Shown: piece after piece, positions 13,113 to 23,719 of the stretch | How positions within the stretch are numbered: position 1 is the first letter of the stretch | How the letters are laid out: every line of letters starts with the position of its first letter | Assembly: GCF_014649795.1 (NCBI RefSeq) | Contig: NZ_BMTS01000005.1 | Coordinates: 124,001 to 188,000, forward strand | Source of the DNA: Streptomyces melanogenes | Lineage (GTDB): Bacteria > Actinomycetota > Actinomycetes > Streptomycetales > Streptomycetaceae | DNA: 64,000 nucleotides | Direction: 5' to 3' | Program-made: the position numbers and the translations under genes | The notes under the pieces: generated by a model | Told to the model about the DNA's origin: nothing | The model's database searches: none | Seen by the model: only the letters and a program-made list of their open reading frames with translations

Positions 13113-13613
13113 ATGTCCAGCGAATACGCAAAACAGCTCGGGGCCAAGCTCCGCGCCATCCGCACCCAGCAGGGTCTGTCCCTCCATGGTGTGGAGGAGA
13201 AGTCCCAGGGCCGCTGGAAGGCCGTCGTGGTCGGGTCGTACGAGCGCGGCGACCGCGCCGTGACCGTACAGCGCCTCGCCGAGCTCGCGGACTTCTACGG
13301 GGTCCCGGTGCAGGAGCTGCTGCCCGGCACCACGCCCGGCGGGGCCGCCGAGCCGCCGCCGAAGCTCGTGCTCGACCTGGAGCGCCTCGCGCACGTCCCG
13401 CCGGAGAAGGCGGGCCCGCTGCAGAGGTACGCGGCGACGATCCAGTCGCAGCGCGGCGACTACAACGGCAAGGTGCTGTCGATCCGTCAGGACGACCTGC
13501 GCACCCTCGCCGTCATCTACGACCAGTCGCCCTCGGTCCTCACCGAGCAGCTGATCAGCTGGGGCGTCCTGGACGCGGACGCGCGCCGCGCGGTCGCCCA
13601 CGAGGACAACTGA
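13113..13613 (+). CDS. bldD: BldD, c-di-GMP-responsive master developmental regulator
   Basis: Represses sporulation and many bld/whi genes during vegetative growth; c-di-GMP tetramer binding drives dimerisation. The 166-residue protein has an N-terminal XRE-type helix-turn-helix (residues about 8-70, including QQGLSLHGVEEKSQGRWKAV). Its C-terminal domain carries the c-di-GMP signature RGD (114-116), then eight residues, then RQDD (125-128), the same numbering as in S. coelicolor. I chose the ATG at 13113 (GGGGAG upstream) over an in-frame ATG at 13089. It is monocistronic, with its own promoter, operator and terminator. Confidence 0.98.
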   Translation: MSSEYAKQLGAKLRAIRTQQGLSLHGVEEKSQGRWKAVVVGSYERGDRAVTVQRLAELADFYGVPVQELLPGTTPGGAAEPPPKLVLDLERLAHVPPEKAGPLQRYAATIQSQRGDYNGKVLSIRQDDLRTLAVIYDQSPSVLTEQLISWGVLDADARRAVAHEDN

Positions 13614-13642
13614 CGCCTCCGCCGCTTCAGCAGAAACGTGCC

Positions 13643-13691
13643 GCCGCCGGGCCGGCCGGAACCTTCGGGTCCTGGCCGGCCCGGCGGCTTT
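13643..13691 (+). terminator. bldD terminator
   Basis: A perfect 15-bp GC-only stem (arms 13643-13657 and 13674-13688) is followed by TTT on the plus strand, 30 nt past the bldD stop. This is a strong factor-independent terminator. Confidence 0.9.
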
Positions 13692-13737
13692 CTGCGCTCC
13701 CCGCACGGCCGGGCGGGCACCCGGGTCCCGGACACGG

Positions 13738-13775
13738 CGAAGGGCCCGCCGTACGTGCGTACAGCGGGCCCTTCG
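13738..13775 (-). terminator. nusB terminator (bidirectional)
   Basis: Inverted repeat CGAAGGGCCCGC / GCGGGCCCTTCG (13738-13749 and 13764-13775), with a loop that is itself partly self-complementary. It lies just past the nusB stop and can also back up bldD termination. Confidence 0.85.
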
Positions 13776-13797
13776 TGTGCCTGGTGCCTGGCCTGGG

Positions 13798-14229
13798 CTA
13801 GGCGTCCCGGCGAAGACTCGGCTTGAGGTCCTTGAAACGGGCGAGCAGCCCGTTCACGAAGGCCGGGGAGTCGTCCGTGGAGAACTCCTTCGCCAGCTGC
13901 ACCGCCTCGTCGATGACGACGGCGTCCGGCGTCTCGTCCTCCCAGACGAGCTCGTACGTCCCGAGCCGCAGGATGTTGCGGTCGACGACCGGCATCCGGT
14001 CGAGCGTCCAGTCGACGGCGTACGTGGAGATGAGGTCGTCGATGCGCGCCTCGTACTGCGCGTACCCCTCGACGAGCTGCATCGTGTACTCGTTGACCGG
14101 CGGCTGACGGTCGTCGGACCGCGAGTGGCGCACCCAGTCCGCGAGGACCGTCTGCACGGACTCGCCGCGCTGGTCGGCCTCGAAGAGGATCTGGAAGGCG
14201 CGCTTGCGCGCCTTGTTCCGGGCAGCCAC
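13798..14229 (-). CDS. nusB: Transcription antitermination protein NusB
   Basis: Binds S10 (NusE) and boxA RNA to promote antitermination, mainly in rRNA operons. The 143-residue all-helical protein matches the family along its whole length: AARNKARKRAFQILFEADQRGE at the start, then DWTLDRMPVVDRNILRLGTYEL, DEAVQLAKEFS and FVNGLLARF. The GTG start at 14229 is 2 nt downstream of the efp stop, so the two genes are in one operon, as in many actinobacteria. Confidence 0.96.
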   Translation of the reverse strand: MAARNKARKRAFQILFEADQRGESVQTVLADWVRHSRSDDRQPPVNEYTMQLVEGYAQYEARIDDLISTYAVDWTLDRMPVVDRNILRLGTYELVWEDETPDAVVIDEAVQLAKEFSTDDSPAFVNGLLARFKDLKPSLRRDA

Positions 14230-14231
14230 GG

Positions 14232-14798
14232 TTAGCTGTTCACCCGGCCGAGGTAGTCGCTGGTGCGGGTGTCGACCTTGACCTTCTCACCGGTGGTGAT
14301 GAAGAGCGGGACCTGGATCTGGTAGCCGGTCTCCAGGGTGGCGGGCTTGGTGCCACCGGTGGAGCGGTCGCCCTGGACACCCGGCTCGGTCTCCTGGATG
14401 ACGAGCTCGACGGCGGCCGGCAGCTCCACGTAGAGCACCTCGCCCTCGTGCTGCGCCACGGAGGCGGTGAAGCCCTCGATCAGGAAGTTGGCGGCGTCGC
14501 CGACGTTCTTGCGGTCGACCATCAGCTGGTCGTAGGTGTCCATGTCCATGAAGACGAAGTACTCGCCGTCCATGTACGAGAACTGCATGTCGCGGCGGTC
14601 GATGGTGGCCGTCTCGACCTTCACGCCGGCGTTGAAGGTCTTGTCGACGACCTTGCCGGAGAGCACGTTCTTGAGCTTGGTGCGCACGAAGGCCGGGCCC
14701 TTGCCGGGCTTGACGTGCTGGAACTCGACGACGGACCAGAGCTGGCCCCCGTCGAGCTTGAGCACCATGCCGTTCTTGAGGTCGTTCGTGGAAGCCAC
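14232..14798 (-). CDS. efp: Elongation factor P
   Basis: Relieves ribosome stalling at polyproline sequences. The 188-residue protein has three beta-barrel domains: a KOW-like N-terminus, an OB domain II and a C-terminal OB domain III ending [17 protein letters not shown]. The tip loop is KPGKGPAF with Lys33 at the modification position; the flanking prolines are typical of actinobacterial EF-P. No lysyl-modifying enzyme lies nearby. The GTG start at 14798 follows AGGAGAT. It sits between the M24 gene and nusB. Confidence 0.97.
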   Translation of the reverse strand: MASTNDLKNGMVLKLDGGQLWSVVEFQHVKPGKGPAFVRTKLKNVLSGKVVDKTFNAGVKVETATIDRRDMQFSYMDGEYFVFMDMDTYDQLMVDRKNVGDAANFLIEGFTASVAQHEGEVLYVELPAAVELVIQETEPGVQGDRSTGGTKPATLETGYQIQVPLFITTGEKVKVDTRTSDYLGRVNS

Positions 14799-14856
14799 GG
14801 TTGCGGAATCTCCTGGACTGAAGCTGGTGGGACCGAGGGTGCGCGGCACAGCGGAG

Positions 14857-15963
14857 CTAGAGCGCGAGCAGTTCCTTGGTCGTAATGGTGAGTAGCTCTG
14901 GCCCGCCATCCGCCTCGGGGCGGACGACGAGCGTGTCATCGATTCGGACACCACCCCGGCCCGGGAGGTGGACCCCCGGTTCGACGGTGACCGGCACGCA
15001 AGCGTCCAGTTTACCCATGGCTCCAGGTGCGAGCTGCGGGTCCTCGCTGATTTCGAGGCCGACGCCGTGTCCGGTGCACGCTCCCAGGCCCTCCGCGTGG
15101 CCCGCCGCGTCCAGCACCTGGCGTGCCGCGCGGTCCACCGCACGGTACTCGGCGCCCGGCGCCAGGGCCTCCCTCCCGGCCCGCTGAGCGGCGAAGACGA
15201 CGTCGTACAGCTCGATCTGCCAGTCGGCGGGAGTCGTCCCGATGACGAACGTACGGCCGATCTCGCAGCGGTAGCCGCGGTAGGTCGCGCCCAGGCAGAC
15301 GGAGAGGAAATCTCCTTCCTCCACCCGTCGGTCGGAGGGCCGGTGGCCGCCGCGGCCGGAGTTGGGGCCGGTGCCGACGGAGGTGGCGAAGGCGGGGCCG
15401 TCGGCGCCGTGGTCCACCAGTCTTCGCTCCAGCTCCAGAGCGAGGTGGCGCTCGGTGCGGCCGACGAGGATCGACTCCAGGAGCTCGCCGAGCGCCTGGT
15501 CGGCGATCTCGGCCGCGATGCGCAGGCACGCGATCTCCTCCTCGTCCTTGACCAGCCGCTTCTGCTCGACCGCTCCCCCGAGGTCGCCGAGGAGCAGCCG
15601 GGGCGCGACCGAGCCGATCGCCCGGTGGCGGGCGACGGTGAGGTCGTGCTCCTCCACGCTGAGCGAGTCGGCGCCGGAGGCCTGGGCGAGGTCGGCCGCG
15701 GCGACCGCGGGGTCGCCCGAGGGCGTGGGCAGCACGGTGATCCGCAGCTGCTCGTCCAGCCGGCCCTCGACGAGGTCGCCGGTGGGCGTACGGGGGCAGA
15801 GCAGGACGTCCTCGGCCGGGCCGAGCAGCAGGACGGCGCCGGGCGGGGCGCCGCCCGCGAGATAGCGGACGTTGGCGGGGCGGGAGACCAGGGCCGCGGC
15901 GCTGCCGGTGGCGGCGCAGCGGTCCTTGAGCCAGCCGCGGCGGGTCGCGTACACCTCTGACAT
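14857..15963 (-). CDS. M24 (Xaa-Pro aminopeptidase-like) family protein with substituted metal ligands
   Basis: A 368-residue protein with the creatinase-like N-terminal domain and the C-terminal pita-bread fold of the aminopeptidase P / prolidase family. The canonical five metal ligands (Asp, Asp, His, Glu, Glu) are only partly kept. The usual first Asp is Cys223 ([11 protein letters not shown]), the second is Glu234 (RCEIGRTF), His299 (GHGVGL) and Glu328 (VTVEPG) are present, and the last Glu is Asp342 (VRIDDTL). Activity as a dimetal peptidase is therefore doubtful. The ATG is at 15963. It lies 58 nt upstream of efp, the usual pepQ-efp neighbourhood. The family call is firm; the function is uncertain. 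Confidence 0.85.
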   Translation of the reverse strand: MSEVYATRRGWLKDRCAATGSAAALVSRPANVRYLAGGAPPGAVLLLGPAEDVLLCPRTPTGDLVEGRLDEQLRITVLPTPSGDPAVAAADLAQASGADSLSVEEHDLTVARHRAIGSVAPRLLLGDLGGAVEQKRLVKDEEEIACLRIAAEIADQALGELLESILVGRTERHLALELERRLVDHGADGPAFATSVGTGPNSGRGGHRPSDRRVEEGDFLSVCLGATYRGYRCEIGRTFVIGTTPADWQIELYDVVFAAQRAGREALAPGAEYRAVDRAARQVLDAAGHAEGLGACTGHGVGLEISEDPQLAPGAMGKLDACVPVTVEPGVHLPGRGGVRIDDTLVVRPEADGGPELLTITTKELLAL

Positions 15964-16102
15964 GCGTCGAGCGTATTTGGGGGGCGGGTGGTTGGCCGTC
16001 TCTGCGCGTCCGACCGGGGGGCGGCCCGGTGGCCGGTGCGTCCTCAGTGGCCGGACCGGCTGTCGGCTCCCGCCGGTTGTCGGTTTGCTGCGGGCCGCCT
16101 TG

Positions 16103-16130
16103 GGCTGGTCGCGCAGTTCCCCGCGCCCCT
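16103..16130 (+). repeat. Streptomyces intergenic repeat, copy 1
   Basis: A 28-nt element beginning GGCTGGTCGCGCAG and ending CCCCGCGCCCCT. Identical copies occur at 20550-20577 and 50203-50230, and inverted at 50282-50309. All are intergenic. Function unknown; from memory it is common across Streptomyces genomes. Confidence 0.85.
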
Positions 16131-16144
16131 TATCGGCCCTTCGG

Positions 16145-16174
16145 GCCTCGTCCTCAAACGCCGGACGGGCTTGA
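16145..16174 (+). repeat. Second Streptomyces intergenic repeat motif
   Basis: Contains CTCAAACGCCGGACGGGCT just after copy 1 of the other repeat and 2 nt before the stop of the ATPase gene. I recognise it as a motif often seen in Streptomyces intergenic DNA; only one copy is visible here. Confidence 0.5.
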
Positions 16175-16176
16175 TT

Positions 16177-17040
16177 TCACCAGCTCGGCGGGCTTGCGAT
16201 CGCTCTCGCCAAAACGTCGTCCAGTAGGCGGGCCGTCGTGGGGACGTCGTACTGGGAGTTGTCGATGATGGGGAGGCCCGAGCCGTACCAGCCCGCCATG
16301 CGGCCGTGGATGCCTGCGACCTCCTCGTCGGAGAGGCGGCGGTTGCCGGAGCGTTCGGCGTTGCGCTCCAGGACGATGTCCAGGCCCGGGAGGAGGACGA
16401 CAGGCAACAAGCCCGGGCCCACGTGGCGCTTCCAGCCGCCCAGGCCCACCACCGGGCGGTCCGGGAAGACCGCGTCGTCCAGGATGCAGGAGATGCCGTT
16501 GGCCAGGAAGTTGCGCGCGGCGAAGCCGCAGGTGCGGCGGGCCAGGCGGTACTGCGCCTCGGAGTGGTCGTTCCAGCCCGACTGCGGGTCGGCGAAGCCC
16601 GCGCAGACCCATTCCCGTACGTCGTCGAGGCTGATGTGGGCGGTGGGAACGCGGCGGTGCTGGGCCCAGTAGCGGGCGACCGTGGTCTTGCCCGCGCCCG
16701 CCGGGCCTATGAGCAGCACCGCGAGCGTGGTGACCCCGGTGCCCTCCGGGGCCTGCGGCAGCGGCACGGGGCCGCCCGGGGGCAGCTGGACGTGCCCCGT
16801 GGTGTCCCGGGACGGCGGCGCGTGCCAGCCCGGGGCCGTCGGCGGCGGAGGCGGCGGGCCGGGCACGGGGGGCGGCTGGGTGCCGTGGGCGAGGGGCTGG
16901 TGGGCACCCGGTGCCGCGGGACCTGCCGGGGCCGCGGGTCGGGCCACGGGCTGGTGGGGGGCGACGAAGGCCCAGTCGGGCCCCGCTCCGTGCCCCGGCG
17001 CGTGGGGCGGCGGAAGCGGCGCTCCCGCTTCGTGCTGCAT
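16177..17040 (-). CDS. P-loop ATPase/kinase-like protein with proline-rich N-terminus
   Basis: A 287-residue protein with a long low-complexity, proline-rich N-terminal tail (residues 1-100) and a C-terminal AAA/Zeta-toxin-like P-loop domain. Walker A is GPAGAGKTT (112-120), followed by ISLDDVREWV and ILDDAVFPDR, typical of small-molecule or RNA-end kinases. The C-terminal lid segment contains ERNAERSGNRRLSDEEV. I chose the ATG at 17040 with GGAG upstream; an alternative TTG at 17064 has no good ribosome-binding site. It stands alone downstream of the aro operon terminator. The substrate is unknown. Confidence 0.8.
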   Translation of the reverse strand: MQHEAGAPLPPPHAPGHGAGPDWAFVAPHQPVARPAAPAGPAAPGAHQPLAHGTQPPPVPGPPPPPPTAPGWHAPPSRDTTGHVQLPPGGPVPLPQAPEGTGVTTLAVLLIGPAGAGKTTVARYWAQHRRVPTAHISLDDVREWVCAGFADPQSGWNDHSEAQYRLARRTCGFAARNFLANGISCILDDAVFPDRPVVGLGGWKRHVGPGLLPVVLLPGLDIVLERNAERSGNRRLSDEEVAGIHGRMAGWYGSGLPIIDNSQYDVPTTARLLDDVLARAIASPPSW

Positions 17041-17120
17041 CCGGTGCCACTCCGTCTCGTACAAGGCAACTGGCGCTGTTCCGACGCCCGTCGGAGGCGT
17101 CCGGTCCAGAACCGTACCTT

Positions 17121-17150
17121 CCCCGGCCGTCCCAGTGTGAACGGCCGGGG
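17121..17150 (-). terminator. Terminator after aroQ
   Basis: Perfect 10-bp inverted repeat CCCCGGCCGT / ACGGCCGGGG (17121-17130 and 17141-17150), about 20 nt past the aroQ stop. It would close the aro operon. Confidence 0.8.
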
Positions 17151-17168
17151 TGCGGCGAAGGTGCCCGG

Positions 17169-20396
<3,228 letters not shown>

Positions 20397-20549
20397 CGGT
20401 GCTCCTCTTGCTCTCGCGCCTTGGAACTGCGACGGCGCGGCCGGGTGCGCGGCCCTGGCCCGCCTCCCCTGATCCTCCCATGTCCGGTGCGCCGACCTGC
20501 CCGACGGTCCAGCAAACGGACGCTTCTTCGTCAGGTGCGGGAGCGTCGT

Positions 20550-20577
20550 GGCTGGTCGCGCAGTTCCCCGCGCCCCT
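20550..20577 (+). repeat. Streptomyces intergenic repeat, copy 2
   Basis: Same 28-nt element as at 16103-16130, lying in the aroE-aroC gap. Ends 12 nt from the aroE stop codon. Confidence 0.85.
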
Positions 20578-20589
20578 AGGAGGTACGCC

Positions 20590-21435
20590 TCAGCGGGACG
20601 CCAACGCTTCCTCGCCCGCCCTGCGCATCGCCGCCAAAGGCGCCTTCTCCACACCCGTCATCTGTTCCACCTGGAGCACCGCCTGGTGTACGAGGAGGTC
20701 CAGGCCGCCCACCACCGGTCCGCCGTTCGCCGACCAGGACGCCGCCAGTGCGGTCGGCCAGGGGTCGTACAGGACGTCGAAGAGTGTGCCGGGGCTGTCG
20801 GGGACAGCGGACGCGAGGGTGTCGGTGGTGCCCGCCGGGGTGGTGGCGATGACCAGGGGGGACTCGAAGGCCTCCGCCGCGTCCGTCCAGTCGGCGGTGC
20901 GCACGGCGACCCCGAGCCGCTCGCCCCAGCCCCGCATCTCCTCGGCCCGGGCGGCGCTGCGCACGTACGCGGTGACCTCCCCCGTACAGATGCGGGCGAG
21001 GGCGGCCAGCGCGGAGGACGCGGTGGCGCCCGCGCCGAGCACGGCGGCGGACGGCACGCGCTCCACGCCGCGCTCGCGCAGCGCGGCGATCATGCCGGGG
21101 ATGTCGGTGTTGTCGCCGTAGCGGCGCCCGTCGGCGGTGAGGACGACCGTGTTGACCGCCTCCACCGAGGCGGCGGTGTCGCTGATGCCGTCGAGCAGCG
21201 GGATGATCGCCCGCTTCAGCGGCATCGTGAGCGAGAGCCCCGCCCACGACCGGTCGAGCCCGTCGACGAAGGCGGGCAGCGCGTCCTCGTCCACCTCGAA
21301 CCGGTCGTACGACCAGTGGGCGAGGCCGAGTTCCCGGTAGGCGGCGCGGTGCAGCACCGGGGAGAGCGAGTGCGCGATGGGCGATCCCAGTACGGCCGCC
21401 CGGCGCGCACCGCTCTCCTGGCTCACTGAGCTCAC
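20590..21435 (-). CDS. aroE: Shikimate dehydrogenase
   Basis: NADPH-dependent reduction of dehydroshikimate to shikimate. The 281-residue protein has the shikimate-binding [17 protein letters not shown], the LSLTMPLK lysine motif, NTDIPG, and the nucleotide fold around [19 protein letters not shown] at 21435 overlaps the mltG stop (GTGA) and follows AAGGAG; a second GTG at 21426 is possible. It differs a little from classical AroE at the C-terminal GLDLLVHQA segment, which is typical for actinobacteria. Confidence 0.93.
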   Translation of the reverse strand: MSSVSQESGARRAAVLGSPIAHSLSPVLHRAAYRELGLAHWSYDRFEVDEDALPAFVDGLDRSWAGLSLTMPLKRAIIPLLDGISDTAASVEAVNTVVLTADGRRYGDNTDIPGMIAALRERGVERVPSAAVLGAGATASSALAALARICTGEVTAYVRSAARAEEMRGWGERLGVAVRTADWTDAAEAFESPLVIATTPAGTTDTLASAVPDSPGTLFDVLYDPWPTALAASWSANGGPVVGGLDLLVHQAVLQVEQMTGVEKAPLAAMRRAGEEALASR

Positions 21436-23153
21436 TGGCCGGATTTCTCCTTCTCGTACTTCTTGCGGTTCTGCTCGTGCTCTTCGTTGGTGACCGCGAA
21501 CAGGGTCTCGTTCTCGGTGACGGAGACGAAGTAGTACCACGGGCCCGGCGTCGGGTTGAGCGCCGAGTGCAGCGCGGACTCACCGGGGTTGCCGATCGGA
21601 CCGGGCGGCAGACCGTGGATGTAGTACGTGTTGTACGGGTGCTTGAAGTGGCGCAGGTCCTTGACCGCACCGGTGTCCAGGGTCGACTCGCTCTTGGCGT
21701 AGTTGACCGTGGAGTCGAAGTCGAGCAGGCCGTAGGTCTCGGTGTTGTTCGGCTTGAGGCGGTTGAAGACGACCCGCGCGACCTTGTCGAAGTCGTGCTT
21801 GTACTTGCCCTCCGCCTGGACGAGGCTCGCGACCGTGATGACCTGGAGGGGCGACTTCAGGCCGAGCTTGGACGCCATGCCCTTCAGGTCGACCTTGCCG
21901 TACTCCTGGTTGGCGCGGGAGACCATCTTGCGCAGTACGTCCTCGGGCTTGGCGCCCTTGGCGACCGGGTAGCTGGCCGGGTAGAGGAACCCTTCCAGCG
22001 GGTCGGCGATCTCCTTGTTGTCGTTCGCCCAGTCCGGCAGGCCGAGGTTCTTCGCCTGGGACTTGGCGACGTCCTTGGTCGTGCCCGGCTTGAGTTCGAG
22101 GCGCTTGTCGATCTGCTCGTAGACCCAGGCGTTCCGCTTGCCCTCGGGAATGATGAAGTTGCTGCGGCTGGCCGGGTTGAGCATGGCCGCGACCGCGTTC
22201 GCCGCCGACATTCCCTTGTTGAGCGTGTAGACGCCCGCCTGGAGCGTCTTGCCCTTGGGGTTGTCGTTCTGCGCGGAGACGAACGCGCCCTGGCTCTTGA
22301 CCACTCCGGCCTTGGCCAGGATGCTGCCGATCTCGTAGCCGCCGGCGCCCTGCGGGATCTCCACCTGGACCGGGGTGCTGCCGGTGCCGACGTAGTCGGG
22401 AGCCGCGCCGAACTTCTTCTGCCAGAACTGGTAGCCGAAGTACCCGGCGCCGCCCACGCCGAGCGAGAAGACCACGACGAGCACCAGGCAGGCGCGTCCG
22501 CTCTTGCCCTTCTTCTTCCCCTTGCCGCCCCGGCGGTCGCGGCCACCGCCGCCACGCCGGGAGCCGCGCGGCTCCTCCTCGTCGGAGTCGGTTTCGTCGC
22601 CGCCCTTGCCGTCGGTGAAGAAGGGGTGGTTCTCCTCCTCCGGCTCCTGCTCCTCGGGGGTCCACTCCGGTGCCTGCTCGGGCACCGCGCGCCGCTGGCC
22701 CGGGGGCTGCGGCGGCGGATACGCCTCGGGCGTGCCGTAGTAGTCCTGGGTCTCGGTGCCGTACCCCGGGTAGCCCTCGGTGGGCTGCTGGGCCGCGTAG
22801 GGCATGGCGGCCTGTTGGCCGGTGGTGTCCCAGCCCGCGGTGTACTGCGCCTGCTGCTGTACGTACTGCTCCTGCGGGTAGCCCTGCTGGGGATGCTGGG
22901 CCTGCTCACCGTAGTGCTGCTGCCCGTACTGGTCCTGCGGCTGCTGCGCGTACTGCTGCTGGTGCTGAGGATGCTGCTGGTGCTGCTGGGCCTGCGGGTT
23001 CTGCTGCTGGGCGTACTGCTGGTGCGCCTGCTGCTCGGCGTACTGAGCCTGACCGGGCGCGGGCTGCTGCTGCGCTCCCCACCCCTGGTCCCCGTAGAGG
23101 GGATCCTCGGGATGCCACGGTTCGGAGCCTGCGCCCCGGCCATACTCAGTCAT
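21432..23153 (-). CDS. mltG: Endolytic murein transglycosylase MltG
   Basis: Membrane-anchored lytic transglycosylase that cleaves nascent glycan strands and sets their length. The 573-residue product has a 200-residue cytoplasmic tail very rich in Gln, Tyr and Pro (residues 25-110), an acidic stretch, a basic stop-transfer patch (KGKKKGKSGR), one transmembrane helix (221-243) and the extracellular YceG domain. The likely catalytic Glu448 is in VASLVQAEGK. ATG at 23153 follows AGGGGA. The E. coli protein is about 340 residues, so the disordered tail accounts for the extra length. It lies between ruvX and aroE. Confidence 0.94.
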   Translation of the reverse strand: MTEYGRGAGSEPWHPEDPLYGDQGWGAQQQPAPGQAQYAEQQAHQQYAQQQNPQAQQHQQHPQHQQQYAQQPQDQYGQQHYGEQAQHPQQGYPQEQYVQQQAQYTAGWDTTGQQAAMPYAAQQPTEGYPGYGTETQDYYGTPEAYPPPQPPGQRRAVPEQAPEWTPEEQEPEEENHPFFTDGKGGDETDSDEEEPRGSRRGGGGRDRRGGKGKKKGKSGRACLVLVVVFSLGVGGAGYFGYQFWQKKFGAAPDYVGTGSTPVQVEIPQGAGGYEIGSILAKAGVVKSQGAFVSAQNDNPKGKTLQAGVYTLNKGMSAANAVAAMLNPASRSNFIIPEGKRNAWVYEQIDKRLELKPGTTKDVAKSQAKNLGLPDWANDNKEIADPLEGFLYPASYPVAKGAKPEDVLRKMVSRANQEYGKVDLKGMASKLGLKSPLQVITVASLVQAEGKYKHDFDKVARVVFNRLKPNNTETYGLLDFDSTVNYAKSESTLDTGAVKDLRHFKHPYNTYYIHGLPPGPIGNPGESALHSALNPTPGPWYYFVSVTENETLFAVTNEEHEQNRKKYEKEKSGQ

Positions 23154-23254
23154 CGGTCCCCTAGAGCCGCGAGGCATCCGGACGGTCCGCCTCTTTTGCT
23201 GTGCGGCCGCTGTTCGAATGTCGCCGCATCGCGCGGAACGTTACCGTATCGCGA

Positions 23255-23719
23255 TCAGATAACCACTTCGACGCCCTCGCCGGGCGGGCGTCCTGACACC
23301 CGTTCGGCCTCAAGCGCGTTCTGCAGGATGACCACCGCGGCGGCCTGGTCGATGACCGACCTGCCCTTCTTCGCCTTCACACCGGAAGCGCGCAGTCCGT
23401 GGGTGGCTGTGACCGTTGTCATCCGCTCGTCGACCAGCCGGACCGGGATCGGGGCGATCCCCTTCGCCAGTTCCCCGGCGAACTTGCGGACCTTGACGGC
23501 CGCCGGGCCCTCGCCCCCGCTGAGGGAGCGGGGCAGTCCGACGACGACCTCGATGGGCTCGTACTCCTCGACGAGTCGGCGCAACCGCCGGTGGGCGGCC
23601 GGGACATCGCGTCCCGGCACGGTCTCCACCGGCGTGGCGAGGACCCCGTCGGGGTCGCACGAGGCGACCCCGATCCGGGCGTCCCCGACGTCGATCGCGA
23701 GACGGCGTCCGCGTCGCAT
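23255..23719 (-). CDS. ruvX: Putative pre-16S rRNA nuclease / RuvX (YqgF) RNase H-fold protein
   Basis: RNase H-fold nuclease of the YqgF family, implicated in 16S rRNA 5'-end maturation and earlier called Holliday junction resolvase. The 154-residue protein has the first catalytic Asp in LAIDVGDARIGVA, a second acidic cluster in VVVGLPRSLSGGEG, RLVDERMTTVTA and the last Asp in RSVIDQAAAVVILQ. ATG at 23719 overlaps the alaS stop (TGATG). The alaS-ruvX-mltG order is conserved widely in bacteria. Confidence 0.94.
   Translation of the reverse strand: MRRGRRLAIDVGDARIGVASCDPDGVLATPVETVPGRDVPAAHRRLRRLVEEYEPIEVVVGLPRSLSGGEGPAAVKVRKFAGELAKGIAPIPVRLVDERMTTVTATHGLRASGVKAKKGRSVIDQAAAVVILQNALEAERVSGRPPGEGVEVVI

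Noticed and set aside
22800..23080. CTG/CAG-rich tract resembling a trinucleotide repeat.
   Set aside because: It is in frame within mltG and encodes a degenerate Gln-rich segment; the units are not tandemly identical, so it is coding low complexity rather than a repeat array.
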